A stretch of 64,000 nucleotides of DNA, from contig NZ_BMXI01000010.1 of assembly GCF_014651675.1 (NCBI RefSeq), positions 1 through 64,000 of the forward strand. Direction: 5' to 3'. The first letter of the stretch is position 1. Every line of letters starts with the position of its first letter. Below, piece after piece: positions 26,812 to 35,442 of this stretch. Made by a program: the position numbers and the translations under genes. The notes under the pieces are model-generated. The model saw nothing but the letters and a program-made list of their open reading frames with translations, had not been told where the DNA came from and ran no database searches. The DNA comes from Roseibacillus persicicus. GTDB lineage: Bacteria > Verrucomicrobiota > Verrucomicrobiia > Verrucomicrobiales > Akkermansiaceae.

Positions 26812-28437
26812 ATGGACGCCATCCTGATAGCACTCGCCTTTGGTTTCGGCCTCGTCGCGCAGCGGTTTCGTCTGCCGCCCATGGTCGGCTTTCTGGGCGC
26901 GGGCTTTGTCCTTCAGGCCGTGGGCCGGGAGGGTGGCGAGACCATTGAGAAAGCCGCCGAATTGGGGGTGACTCTGATGCTCTTTAGCATTGGGCTGAAG
27001 CTGAGAATCAAGAACCTCCTGCGCCCCGAGATCTGGGCGGGCACGACTTTGCACGCCGGGGCGGTGCTGCTGCTCTTTTCTCCCCTCATGGTGGGGTTGG
27101 CGGCTCTGCTGGCTCCGGCTGCTGGACTGGATTGGTCGGGGGCGGTTCTGGTGGCCTTTGCCTTGAGCTTTTCGAGCACGGTCTTTGCGATCAAGGCGCT
27201 GACTGAAAACGGCGACCTTGGGGCCATGCACGGGCGGCTCGCGATTGGGGTCCTGGTGATGCAGGACATTGTCGCGGTTCTTTTTCTGACCATCTCGAAA
27301 GGGGTGATTCCGTCTCCGTGGGTCTTCGCTCTCATCCCGGGCCTGCTACTGGCGAGACCGCTGTTAGGGTGGATTTTAAACCACTCCGGTCACGGTGAGC
27401 TGGTGGCCTTGTGTGGGTTTTTCCTCGCTCTGGTCGTGGGAGCCAAAGGCTTTGATTCCGTGGGGATGAAGGCTGATCTGGGCGCGCTCTTCATGGGGGT
27501 TCTGGTTGGGACGCATCCGCGCGCGAAGGAATTGAAGAAGTCTTTGTCGGGCATCACCGACCTTCTTCTGGTGGGCTTTTTTCTCAATATCGGGCTGGAG
27601 GGCGAGCTCTCGTGGAAGGCCGTAGGGTGGGCGCTGGCGATGTTGGTTTTGCTTCCCTTGAAAGGGCTGGGCTTTCTGGTCTTGTTCACGCGTTTTAAGC
27701 TCCGGGCGCGCACCGCCTGGATGGCTGCGGCGTCGCTCTCGACCTACAGCGAGTTCGGGCTCATTGTGATGGCGCTGGGTGCGGGCAAAGGGTGGATTGG
27801 CGAGGAGTGGTTGGTGGCGGTGGCTTTGGCCCTTTCGCTCAGCTTTTTGATTGCCGCACCTCTCAATCGGAAGGCGGAGAAGCTCTACGATCCAATCAGC
27901 GACTCGTTGAAAAAGCTGCAAACCCGCGGGCGGCACCGGGATGATTTGCCCATCATCCGGCGGGGGGAGAAGGTGGCGGTTTTCGGAATGGGACGAGTGG
28001 GTCTGGCAGCTTATCACTCGCTGGAGCATCGGTTTCCGGGTCAAGTGATTGGCTTCGATCGTGATCCGGGCAAAGTGGAGTTTCATCGCGAGCAAGAGCG
28101 CAACGTGATGCTGGCGGATGCGACTGATTCGGATTTTTGGGAGCGCGTTAGTCCGAAGGAATGGCTGGAGCTGGTGGTGCTGGCGATGCCTTCCCATCAG
28201 TCGAACCTTCACGCAATCGAGACCCTGAAGAGACATGATTTCAATGGGGTGGTGGTGGCCAGTGCGCAGTATGATGAGGAAGTGCGCGAGCTGCGGAGTC
28301 TGGGGATCGATGCGGCCTTCAACCTCTACACTCAGGCGGGCGCGAGTTTCTCGCGACACGTTTTCAATGTCTTCGTGCAACAGCGTCCCGACCTCGTCGC
28401 GACCTGGGAAGAAGCCGGCAATGAAAGTGAGCGCTGA
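26812..28437 (+). CDS. CPA2 (Kef-type) cation/proton antiporter with TrkA-N domain
   Basis: 541 aa. A strong ribosome-binding site (AGGAAGGA) lies about 10 bases before the ATG. Residues about 1-355 form some twelve membrane helices of the Na+/H+ exchanger fold, with ELGVTLMLFSIGLKLRI and DLGALFMGVLVGTHPRAKEL. Residues about 375-500 form a Rossmann RCK/TrkA-N domain with VAVFGMGRVGLAAYHSL and IGFDRDPGKV. It probably exports K+ or Na+ in exchange for protons under nucleotide or thiol control. The closest known type is YbaL/KefB-like. The ion specificity is not readable. Confidence 0.92.
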   Translation: MDAILIALAFGFGLVAQRFRLPPMVGFLGAGFVLQAVGREGGETIEKAAELGVTLMLFSIGLKLRIKNLLRPEIWAGTTLHAGAVLLLFSPLMVGLAALLAPAAGLDWSGAVLVAFALSFSSTVFAIKALTENGDLGAMHGRLAIGVLVMQDIVAVLFLTISKGVIPSPWVFALIPGLLLARPLLGWILNHSGHGELVALCGFFLALVVGAKGFDSVGMKADLGALFMGVLVGTHPRAKELKKSLSGITDLLLVGFFLNIGLEGELSWKAVGWALAMLVLLPLKGLGFLVLFTRFKLRARTAWMAAASLSTYSEFGLIVMALGAGKGWIGEEWLVAVALALSLSFLIAAPLNRKAEKLYDPISDSLKKLQTRGRHRDDLPIIRRGEKVAVFGMGRVGLAAYHSLEHRFPGQVIGFDRDPGKVEFHREQERNVMLADATDSDFWERVSPKEWLELVVLAMPSHQSNLHAIETLKRHDFNGVVVASAQYDEEVRELRSLGIDAAFNLYTQAGASFSRHVFNVFVQQRPDLVATWEEAGNESER

Positions 28438-28526
28438 CTCGACCCGGACCGCGAGTGCCTCCACTCGCCCCACCGAACCGTCTCTTTGAATCATGATTCT
28501 GCCAACGAGTTGGCAGAGAGCCAGGC

Positions 28527-28837
28527 GGTAGGGCAGTTTTGCCAAAACAGCCGCGAATGTTGAGGGAAGGTCCCCAGGCTTTCAGCTGCCGTCCGAGGGA
28601 TGATCTTTCGGACGAGCCAGAACACTCGCGGTCCTTTTGTCAAAAGGACCCTACCGGCGGGGGTGGAAAGTGCGGGGTGGTGGTCTTGGTTATTCGGTGA
28701 TCATCACTCTTTAAATCGCAGTCGTGCGAGGTCGAGCAAGCAAGCTTTGCTCTTCCCGGGCGGGTGAGAGAACGGACACATCCACCCCAGAGCGGCAGCA
28801 AGCGGCGCGCACTCCAGAAGGTTGCTTAGCTCTCGCA
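28527..28837 (-). repeat. Interspersed repeat, single inverted copy of the 333-bp unit
   Basis: Reverse-complement copy of the unit found three times at 35443-36410. It begins with a 129-bp core (28527-28655) bounded by GGTAGGG and CCCTACC. Each end carries a palindrome: GTTTTGCCAAAAC-type at one end and GGTCCTTTTGTCAAAAGGACC-type at the other. The rest holds the shared GAGCAAGCAAGCTTTGCTC and GCGGCAGCAAGCGGCGCGCAC segments. It is more diverged than the tandem copies and fills most of the antiporter-purF spacer. Confidence 0.88.
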
Positions 28838-28980
28838 GCTGCTGGGGAACCGATGACTTTCGCCAAAAATCCAATACGGAACAGAGCTTGAGCGGGTTTT
28901 GTAACAAAGGATGGATTGGGGCTTGGAATCGGGAGGGACTTTGCCCACCTTTCGCGGGTCTGGTTCACTGAATAACAGTT

Positions 28981-30909
28981 TTGAGCGATTTCCTGAAACA
29001 CGAGTGCGGGGTGGCGGTAGTGCGTTTGCGCAAGCCGCTGCAATATTACTACGATAAATACGGCACCGCATTGTGGGGCTTTAACAAGTTGATGCTCCTG
29101 ATGGAGAAGCAACACAACCGCGGACACGACGGTGTCGGGATGGGGTGTGTGAAGCTGGGGATGCCGCTCGGCGAGCCCTACATCTTCCGTCGCCGCGATG
29201 CGGCCAAGGATTCTCTGGCGGGCATGTTCCGCCGCGAGATGAAAAAGTTCAACAAGATGGAGCGCAACGAGGTGCTCACCCGCGAGGATCCAGCGTCCAT
29301 CAAGAACAAGTTCGACTTCGGCGGCGAGGTTCTGATGGGGCACTTGCGATACGGAACTTCGGGCGAGTTCAGCGAAGGCTCTTGTCACCCTTACCTCCGT
29401 CGCAGCAACTGGCCGACGCGGACTTTGTTGGTGCTGGGAAATTTCAATATGACCAACGCGGGAGAGCTCAACCGCAAGCTCATCGAGCGGGGACAGCATC
29501 CGATCTTCGGAACCGATACCCAGACCGTTTTGGAGGAGGTGGGCTTCCATCTCGACGAAGCTCACACCGACATCTACCGCCGTCTGCGCGATGAGGAAGA
29601 AGTCGATGGCCAGACCAGGCAGGACCAGATTTCCTCGGAGCTCGATATCGGTAAAATCGTAGCCGAGTCCGCCGAGAACTGGGATGGCGGCTACACCATC
29701 GCCGGGGTTGTAGGCAATGGCGACATGTTCGTCACCCGCGACCCGCGCGGCATCCGTCCTTGCTTCATGTATATGGACGACGAGGTCATTGCCTTTGCCA
29801 GCGAGCGAGTGCCTTTGATGACGGTGTTCGAGACCGAGCAAGACGATATCAACGAAGTGCCTCCCGGCGAAGTGATCACAGTCAGCAGCAAGGGGGAGGT
29901 CCATCGTTCCAGCTTTCATAAGGGCGAAAAGCCTTCTCCCTGCTCCTTCGAGCGCATCTACTTTTCCCGCGGAAACGACCCGGGCATCTACAAAGAACGC
30001 AAGGCCATGGGAGCCGCGCTGGTGCCTCAGATTGTGGAAAGTATCGGCGACAATTTCGAGAAAGCCGTCTTTTCCTTCATCCCCAACACCGCCGAGACGG
30101 CCTACTACGGTTTGATGGATGGCTTGCGTCTTTATCGCCGGGATCAGGTGAAAAAGCGCATCGCGGAAGCTGCCAAGCAGGGGATCGTCACCGAGGAGCT
30201 TCTCGATGAGCTCATCATGAGCAATTGGCCACGAGGCGAGAAGATTGCCCACAAGGACATCAAGATGCGCACCTTCATTTCGCAGGAAAAAGGACGCGCG
30301 CAATTGGTCTCCCACGTTTACGACATTACGTACGGTCTAGTGGGTCCCGATGACGCCCTCGTGGTGTTGGACGATTCCATCGTTCGGGGCACCACTCTGA
30401 AGAAGTCGATTCTCAAAATCCTTGCCCGCACCAAGCCGCGCAAGATCGTCATTTGCTCCACAGCGCCCCAGATTCGTTATCCCGATTGCTATGGCATCGA
30501 CATGTCCGAGATGGGCAAGTTCATCGCCTTCCGCGCGGCCGAGAGCTTGCGCAAGAAGCGGGGCGAAGCGGCCTTGTTGGAAGAGGTCTATCAGCAGTGC
30601 AAGGTCGAGATGGCCAAGCCTGCGGACGAGCGCATCAATGCCGTGCAAGGCGTCTATGAAGGACTGACCCCGGAGGAAATCTCCGCCGAGGTCGCGCTGC
30701 TGGTCACGCCCGAGGACATCGATTGGCATGGCGAAATCGAGGTCATCTACCAAGGCATCGCGAACCTGCACGCCTCCATCGATGAGGAGTCAGGCGACTG
30801 GTACTTCACCGGCAACTACCCGACGCAAGGAGGGGTCGCGGTCGCGAACACCGCCTACATGCACTACTACGAGGGCAAGGACGGGCGCAGCTACGACTTG
30901 CCGCTGTAG
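28981..30909 (+). CDS. purF: Amidophosphoribosyltransferase-like protein, long form
   Basis: 642 aa, longer than the usual ~500. The start is TTG at 28981: an in-frame stop lies just upstream and the first ATG is far inside the domain. The N-terminus MSDFLKHECG places the glutaminase nucleophile at Cys9, which should be exposed by propeptide removal. The glutaminase half continues MEKQHNRGHDGVG, GHLRYGTSG and NFNMTN. The transferase half has the PRPP loop VVVLDDSIVRGTT at 461-473. The long form resembles the Bacteroidetes-type enzyme. It should make phosphoribosylamine from PRPP and glutamine, the first purine step; purM 2 kb away agrees. No clear Shine-Dalgarno sequence precedes the TTG. Confidence 0.87.
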   Translation: MSDFLKHECGVAVVRLRKPLQYYYDKYGTALWGFNKLMLLMEKQHNRGHDGVGMGCVKLGMPLGEPYIFRRRDAAKDSLAGMFRREMKKFNKMERNEVLTREDPASIKNKFDFGGEVLMGHLRYGTSGEFSEGSCHPYLRRSNWPTRTLLVLGNFNMTNAGELNRKLIERGQHPIFGTDTQTVLEEVGFHLDEAHTDIYRRLRDEEEVDGQTRQDQISSELDIGKIVAESAENWDGGYTIAGVVGNGDMFVTRDPRGIRPCFMYMDDEVIAFASERVPLMTVFETEQDDINEVPPGEVITVSSKGEVHRSSFHKGEKPSPCSFERIYFSRGNDPGIYKERKAMGAALVPQIVESIGDNFEKAVFSFIPNTAETAYYGLMDGLRLYRRDQVKKRIAEAAKQGIVTEELLDELIMSNWPRGEKIAHKDIKMRTFISQEKGRAQLVSHVYDITYGLVGPDDALVVLDDSIVRGTTLKKSILKILARTKPRKIVICSTAPQIRYPDCYGIDMSEMGKFIAFRAAESLRKKRGEAALLEEVYQQCKVEMAKPADERINAVQGVYEGLTPEEISAEVALLVTPEDIDWHGEIEVIYQGIANLHASIDEESGDWYFTGNYPTQGGVAVANTAYMHYYEGKDGRSYDLPL

Positions 30910-31286
30910 TTCTTTTTTCGTTCGAGAACGGCGACAATCCCGAACCACAATCCGACCACCAGCAGAGCGTCCACTTCGTTGGGCTTCTGCGTGGTCTTGT
31001 TCATCTGTGAGGGGATGGGAGTGGCGCGGAAGGGTGCGGTAAAGTCGAAGTTGCCCACCTCGTCCTGCATCCGGAACAGGGCGGAGCCAATGCAGAAGCC
31101 CACGATGGTGGGGAGCAACCAACTGGGCTGCTTCCATTTGATCATGGCACCGGTCAGAACTGCGGCGGCCAGATAGAAAAAGATCCAGAACCACGAGTCA
31201 TGATTACCGTATTGGGCGGCATCATTGAACTGCAGCGTCATGAAGTAGAGAAAGATGAGGCCGACGATGATTTTGGCGATTTTCAT
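30891..31286 (-). CDS. TMEM220-family membrane protein
   Basis: 131 aa with about four membrane segments (about 5-20, 32-50, 58-72 and 106-122). The N-terminal pattern GLIFLYFMTLQFNDAAQY followed by WFWIFFYLAAA is typical of the transmembrane 220 family, whose function is unknown. It is convergent with purF, and the two stops overlap by 19 bp, an unusually tight tail-to-tail arrangement. Confidence 0.82.
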   Translation of the reverse strand: MKIAKIIVGLIFLYFMTLQFNDAAQYGNHDSWFWIFFYLAAAVLTGAMIKWKQPSWLLPTIVGFCIGSALFRMQDEVGNFDFTAPFRATPIPSQMNKTTQKPNEVDALLVVGLWFGIVAVLERKKNYSGKS

Positions 31287-31393
31287 GGAGAGGGATGGTT
31301 TCCAATCAGCCTACGCAGATTGAGAAGATTTTCAATCAAGGGGGGGACAAGAAAAGGGTTTTGCCCTCGGGTTTTTCCGCTTAAGTTCCTGCG

Positions 31394-31861
31394 ATGGCTG
31401 AAGCGAATATTCTCTTTGTGTGCACCGGCAACACCTGCCGCAGTCCCATGGCGGAAGGCCTCTTTCGCAAAGCGGCGGAGGGGAAAGACTACCAAGTGTC
31501 CTCCGCCGGAGTTTCGGCCTACAACGGCTCAGCGGCCAGTCCCGAGACCCTGGAAATTTTGCAGAAAAATGGGGTGAGCCTCGACGGCTTCGGTAGCCGC
31601 ATGGCCAGCGAGGAAATTCTCGAGGAGGCGACCCACGTCTTCTGTCTCACCCGCGGGCACTATCAGATTCTGGCGCAGATGTTTCCCGAATTTGAAGAAA
31701 AGCTCTACCTCGCAGCGGAGTTTGCCGAAATCGATGGCGAAGTCGGCAAAGACATCAGCGACCCTTACGGCTGTGGGCGTGCGGCCTACGAACAGGTCGC
31801 ACAGGAACTGGATGCAGCCATCGCGGGGATCCTGGGCTTTCTGGAAGCGAAAACGGATTAG
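31394..31861 (+). CDS. Low-molecular-weight protein tyrosine phosphatase
   Basis: 155 aa. The P-loop VCTGNTCRS gives the catalytic Cys10 and Arg16, and the general acid Asp lies in ISDPYG near residue 122. Length and fold match LMW-PTPs such as Wzb/Etp/YwlE. It may dephosphorylate tyrosine-kinase substrates in polysaccharide export or protein-arginine phosphate; arsenate reductase use is less likely because the second and third Cys residues of ArsC are not evident. It lies upstream of rpiB-glyA, 142 bp apart. Confidence 0.9.
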   Translation: MAEANILFVCTGNTCRSPMAEGLFRKAAEGKDYQVSSAGVSAYNGSAASPETLEILQKNGVSLDGFGSRMASEEILEEATHVFCLTRGHYQILAQMFPEFEEKLYLAAEFAEIDGEVGKDISDPYGCGRAAYEQVAQELDAAIAGILGFLEAKTD

Positions 31862-32003
31862 GCGACGGGGTCGGAGATGCCGACCTCTCGTTTGGGACGG
31901 CTTGGATTGCTGCTTTTAGCCCAAAACCGGCTCGAAACCCTTTTTTCGCAATTGCCTTTCGCGCTGGGAAGGGGCAGGGAAGGGGGGACGAATTGTCGAT
32001 TCT

Positions 32004-33686
32004 ATGAGCGAGGCAACATTCCCAAATATCAGAGTGGCCCTGGGCGCCGATCACGGCGGCTTGGAGATTAAAGCAGCCCTTCAAACCTTCTTGGAAGGGG
32101 CAGGGTGCACGGTGCAGGACTTTGGGACCAACGAGGAGGATTCGGTCGATTATTCTGATTTCGCCAACGACGTTTGTCGCGCGATGACCGATGGTCGTTT
32201 CGACTTCGGGATCCTCGTTTGCAAAAGCGGAATCGGCATGTCCATCAGCGCCAACCGCTGGCACGGTATTCGCGCCGCGAAGGTCAATTCGGTTGAGGAA
32301 GCGACCGTCACCCGCAGCCACAACGACGCCAACGTTCTCTGTCTTGGGAATATGTATGCCTCTTCTGAAGAGGCGATTGCGATGGCTGAGGCTTTCTTGA
32401 AAACCTCTTTCGAAGGCGGTCGTCACGAGCGCCGTCTCATCAAAGGATCCGGCAGCCGCCTCGCGGTCACCGATGGTAAAGTCTACGACATCATCGAGGG
32501 CGAGCACGCGCGCCAGCGCAGCCACGTGGAGCTCATTGCTTCCGAGAACTTTGCCAGCCCGGCGGTGATGGAAGCGCAGGGCTCCGTCCTCACCAACAAG
32601 TATGCCGAGGGCTACCCCGGCAAGCGCTGGTATGGCGGTTGTGAAGAGGTCGACAAGGTCGAGACCCTCGCTATCGAGCGCGCGAAAGAAATCTTCGGGG
32701 CCGAGCACGTGAACGTGCAGCCCCACTCCGGTAGCCAGGCCAACACCGCGGTTTACTTCGCGGTTCTCAAGCCCGGCGACCGCATCCTGACCATGGACTT
32801 GGCCCACGGCGGTCACCTGACCCACGGTCACCCCGCAAACTTCTCCGGCCGCCTCTACGATGTCGTTCACTACGGCGTCACCGAGGGCGAGGAAACCATC
32901 GACTACGATGCCCTCGAGGCCTTGGCCAAAGAGTGCAAGCCCAAGCTCATCACCAGCGGGGCGAGCGCATACTCCCGCATCATCGACTTCGAGCGCATGG
33001 GGAAGATTGCCAAAAGCGTGGGAGCCTACCTGATGGTCGACATGGCGCACATCGCCGGTCTGGTCGCAGCCGGGGTGCACCCGAATCCCGTCCCGCATGC
33101 GGACTTCGTCACCACCACCACTCACAAGTCCCTCCGCGGACCTCGCGGCGGCATCATTCTTTGTAAAGAAGAGCACGCCAAGAAAATCGACGGCCGGGTT
33201 TTCCCGGGGGTGCAGGGCGGACCGCTCATGCACGTCATCGCGGCCAAGGCGGTCTGCTTCGGCGAGTGTCTCAAGCCGGGCTTCAAAGAGTATCAGCAGC
33301 AGGTGGTGAAAAACACCAGCGCCCTCGCCAATCGCCTTGCCCATCACGGTCTCCGCATCGTCTCCGGCGGTTCCGACAACCACGTCTTCATGGTGGATCT
33401 GCGACCCATTGACATCAACGGCAACGAGGCGAGCATTACCCTCGATAAGGTCGGCATCACGGTCAACAAGAACGCCATTCCTTTCGACACTGGTAGCCCC
33501 ATGAAGCCGAGCGGAATCCGCATCGGAACCCCGGCGGTGACCACGCGTGGAATGAAAGAGGCCGATGTTGAAAAAGTGGCCGACCTGATCTATGAGGCCC
33601 TCACCAACAAGGACGACGAAGCCAAGCTCGCGGACATCCAGTCTCGCGTCTTTGCCTTTAACGAGGCCTTCCCCATGCCCTACTGA
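32004..33686 (+). CDS. Bifunctional fusion: ribose-5-phosphate isomerase B and serine hydroxymethyltransferase
   Basis: 560 aa in one uninterrupted frame. Residues 1 to about 150 are RpiB/Lac[11 protein letters not shown], the catalytic Cys in [16 protein letters not shown] and the His in [12 protein letters not shown]. Residues about 152-560 are a full-length Gly[49 protein letters not shown], and the PLP lysine Lys375 in [14 protein letters not shown]. RpiB interconverts ribose-5-P and ribulose-5-P; GlyA makes glycine and 5,10-methylene-THF from serine. rpiB and glyA are adjacent in several bacterial lineages, and here they are joined. The linker is short (about residues 145-152). A G-run RBS precedes the ATG. 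lpdA follows by 47 bp, hinting at a glycine/one-carbon unit. Confidence 0.93.
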   Translation: MSEATFPNIRVALGADHGGLEIKAALQTFLEGAGCTVQDFGTNEEDSVDYSDFANDVCRAMTDGRFDFGILVCKSGIGMSISANRWHGIRAAKVNSVEEATVTRSHNDANVLCLGNMYASSEEAIAMAEAFLKTSFEGGRHERRLIKGSGSRLAVTDGKVYDIIEGEHARQRSHVELIASENFASPAVMEAQGSVLTNKYAEGYPGKRWYGGCEEVDKVETLAIERAKEIFGAEHVNVQPHSGSQANTAVYFAVLKPGDRILTMDLAHGGHLTHGHPANFSGRLYDVVHYGVTEGEETIDYDALEALAKECKPKLITSGASAYSRIIDFERMGKIAKSVGAYLMVDMAHIAGLVAAGVHPNPVPHADFVTTTTHKSLRGPRGGIILCKEEHAKKIDGRVFPGVQGGPLMHVIAAKAVCFGECLKPGFKEYQQQVVKNTSALANRLAHHGLRIVSGGSDNHVFMVDLRPIDINGNEASITLDKVGITVNKNAIPFDTGSPMKPSGIRIGTPAVTTRGMKEADVEKVADLIYEALTNKDDEAKLADIQSRVFAFNEAFPMPY

Positions 33687-33733
33687 GCGTAAACTCTGGA
33701 AACGAATAACTTAATAACGAAAATTCTCTGACT

Positions 33734-35113
33734 ATGTATGATTTGATTGTGATCGGTGGAGGCCCTGCTGGATATATCGCCGCGATTCGCGCCGGACAGC
33801 TCGGGAAAAAAGTAGCTTGTGTCGAGGTGGATCGCGCGGGCGGAACTTGTCTGAACTGGGGATGTATTCCCACCAAGGCATTGCTCAAGAACGCCCACCT
33901 TTATCATCAGATGAAGCATCACGCTGCGGACTTCGGCATGAAGTTCGACAACCTGAGCTACGACTGGTCAGAGGTGATTGGTCGTTCCCGCAAAGTGGCG
34001 GATCGTCTCGCGGGCGGAGTGGAGTTTCTCTTCAAAAAGAACAAGGTCGACTACTTGCGTGGTTTTGGCTCCATCGAGGGCGAAGGCAAGGTCGGCGTCA
34101 CCGACAAGGACGGAAAGAAAGAAGTCTTCGAGGCCAAGAACATCATCGTCGCGACGGGTTGTAAGCCCCGCGAATTGCCTCCTCTTCCTTTCGACGGCAA
34201 GGCGGTTCTATCTTCCAAGCATGCCATGAATCTGAAGGAGCAGCCCAAGTCCATGCTCATCATTGGCGCGGGTGCCATCGGAGTGGAATTTGCCTACATC
34301 TACAACGCCTTCGGCACTGAGGTGACTATGGTCGAGATGCAACCTACTATTCTTCCCGTAGAAGATAGCGAAGTGGGCAAGACCCTCGAGCGCTCTTACA
34401 AGAAGATGGGCGTCAAATGCCTCACTGACACCAAGGTCACTGCCTTCAAGAACAATGGCAACAGCGTAACCCTGACCGTCGAAAGCAAGAAGGGGACGCA
34501 AGACATCACTGCCGACACCTGTCTCGTCGCGATTGGCGTCGCCCCCGTTTTGCCTGGCGGCGAAACTCCGGAGCTCGACGAGCGCGGATTCGTCAAGACT
34601 GACGAGCGTTACACCACCAATCTTCCCAACGTGTTCGCCATCGGCGACATCGACGGACCTCCCTGGTTGGCGCACACCGGCATGTTCGAGGCCGTTCAGT
34701 GTGTGGATGGAATCTTCGTCGAAGGTCACAACCCTCGTCGCGTCGAAAACTTCCCGGGCTGCACCTACTGTCACCCTGAGGTCGCTTCCATCGGTAAGAC
34801 CGAGGACGCGCTCAAGGCTGAAGGAGTGGACTACAAGGTCGGCAAATTCCCTTACCAGGCCCTTGGTAAGGCCCAGGCCATCGGCGAGACCGAAGGCTTC
34901 GTGAAGCTTCTCTTTGGAAAAGAACACGGCGAGCTGTTAGGAGCTCACATCATCGGGGAAAACGCCACCGACCTCATCGCCGAGATGGGTCTCGCGTTGG
35001 AGATGGAACTGACTGCGGACGAGATCCACAGCACCATCCACGCTCACCCAACGATTGCCGAAGCCATCCACGAGGCCACCCTCGATGCCGACGGCCACGC
35101 CCTTCACATCTAA
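33734..35113 (+). CDS. lpdA: Dihydrolipoyl dehydrogenase
   Basis: 459 aa. FAD-dependent E3 enzyme of 2-oxoacid dehydrogenase complexes and the glycine cleavage system. Features: FAD-binding VIGGGPAGYIAAIRAGQLG, the redox disulfide in GGTCLNWGCIPTKALL (Cys39 and Cys44), NAD-binding IIGAGAIGVEFAYIY, the second FAD motif VFAIGDIDG, and the C-terminal His-Glu pair in HPTIAEAIHEA (about His438 and Glu443). It follows the RpiB-GlyA gene by 47 bp and ends at an intrinsic terminator, so the pair is probably an operon. Co-transcription with SHMT suggests glycine metabolism, but pyruvate dehydrogenase service is equally possible. Confidence 0.95.
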   Translation: MYDLIVIGGGPAGYIAAIRAGQLGKKVACVEVDRAGGTCLNWGCIPTKALLKNAHLYHQMKHHAADFGMKFDNLSYDWSEVIGRSRKVADRLAGGVEFLFKKNKVDYLRGFGSIEGEGKVGVTDKDGKKEVFEAKNIIVATGCKPRELPPLPFDGKAVLSSKHAMNLKEQPKSMLIIGAGAIGVEFAYIYNAFGTEVTMVEMQPTILPVEDSEVGKTLERSYKKMGVKCLTDTKVTAFKNNGNSVTLTVESKKGTQDITADTCLVAIGVAPVLPGGETPELDERGFVKTDERYTTNLPNVFAIGDIDGPPWLAHTGMFEAVQCVDGIFVEGHNPRRVENFPGCTYCHPEVASIGKTEDALKAEGVDYKVGKFPYQALGKAQAIGETEGFVKLLFGKEHGELLGAHIIGENATDLIAEMGLALEMELTADEIHSTIHAHPTIAEAIHEATLDADGHALHI

Positions 35114-35169
35114 GCCTCTGCTGCAGGGCCCTTAAGGCTCTGCGTGGTCCTGATAGATTTTTTTGAATG

Positions 35170-35202
35170 GAACAGGGGCAGCAATGTCCCTGTTCTTTTT
35201 TT
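35170..35202 (+). terminator. Intrinsic terminator after lpdA
   Basis: An 8-bp stem (GAACAGGG paired with CCCTGTTC) with a 10-base loop is followed by TTTTTTT. It ends only 7 bases before the likely ATG of the next small gene, so that gene either depends on read-through or starts further downstream. Confidence 0.92.
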
Positions 35203-35209
35203 GTTAAAG

Positions 35210-35398
35210 ATGAATCTCTCCAACTATCAATCGATGGATCCCCATCTTCTCGTGGGGCTGGTCAATACCGAGCTACGCAACAACGCGAGCAGCCTCGAAG
35301 ACCTCTGCAAAACCCACAATCTCGAGCCACAAGAGCTCCAAGCCCGTCTTGCCCAAGGCGGCTACGAATGGCGCCCCGAGCAAAAGCAATTTCGTTAG
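35210..35398 (+). CDS. DUF4250-family small protein
   Basis: 62 aa from the ATG at 35210; an alternative start at 35234 gives MDPHLLVGLVNTELRN, closer to the usual family N-terminus. Conserved features are LLVGLVNTELRN, SSLEDLCKTHNL, LQARLAQGGYEW and a final KQFR. The function of DUF4250 is unknown. The start lies immediately after the lpdA terminator, which leaves little room for its own promoter and favours read-through or the downstream start. The repeat tandem begins 45 bp after the stop. Confidence 0.78.
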   Translation: MNLSNYQSMDPHLLVGLVNTELRNNASSLEDLCKTHNLEPQELQARLAQGGYEWRPEQKQFR

Positions 35399-35442
35399 CA
35401 TCCAAGTCCCTCACACCTCCTGAAAACCAGCGGACGGTGAAA

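Noticed and set aside
25358-26833. 491-codon minus-strand frame
   Set aside because: Antisense shadow of purM.
28711-30315. 534-codon minus-strand frame
   Set aside because: Antisense to purF; its end reads through the interspersed repeat and shows the spurious peptide GVRAACCRSG that also appears in the tandem repeat.
31755-33383. 542-codon minus-strand frame
   Set aside because: Antisense to the rpiB-glyA fusion, whose motifs are complete.
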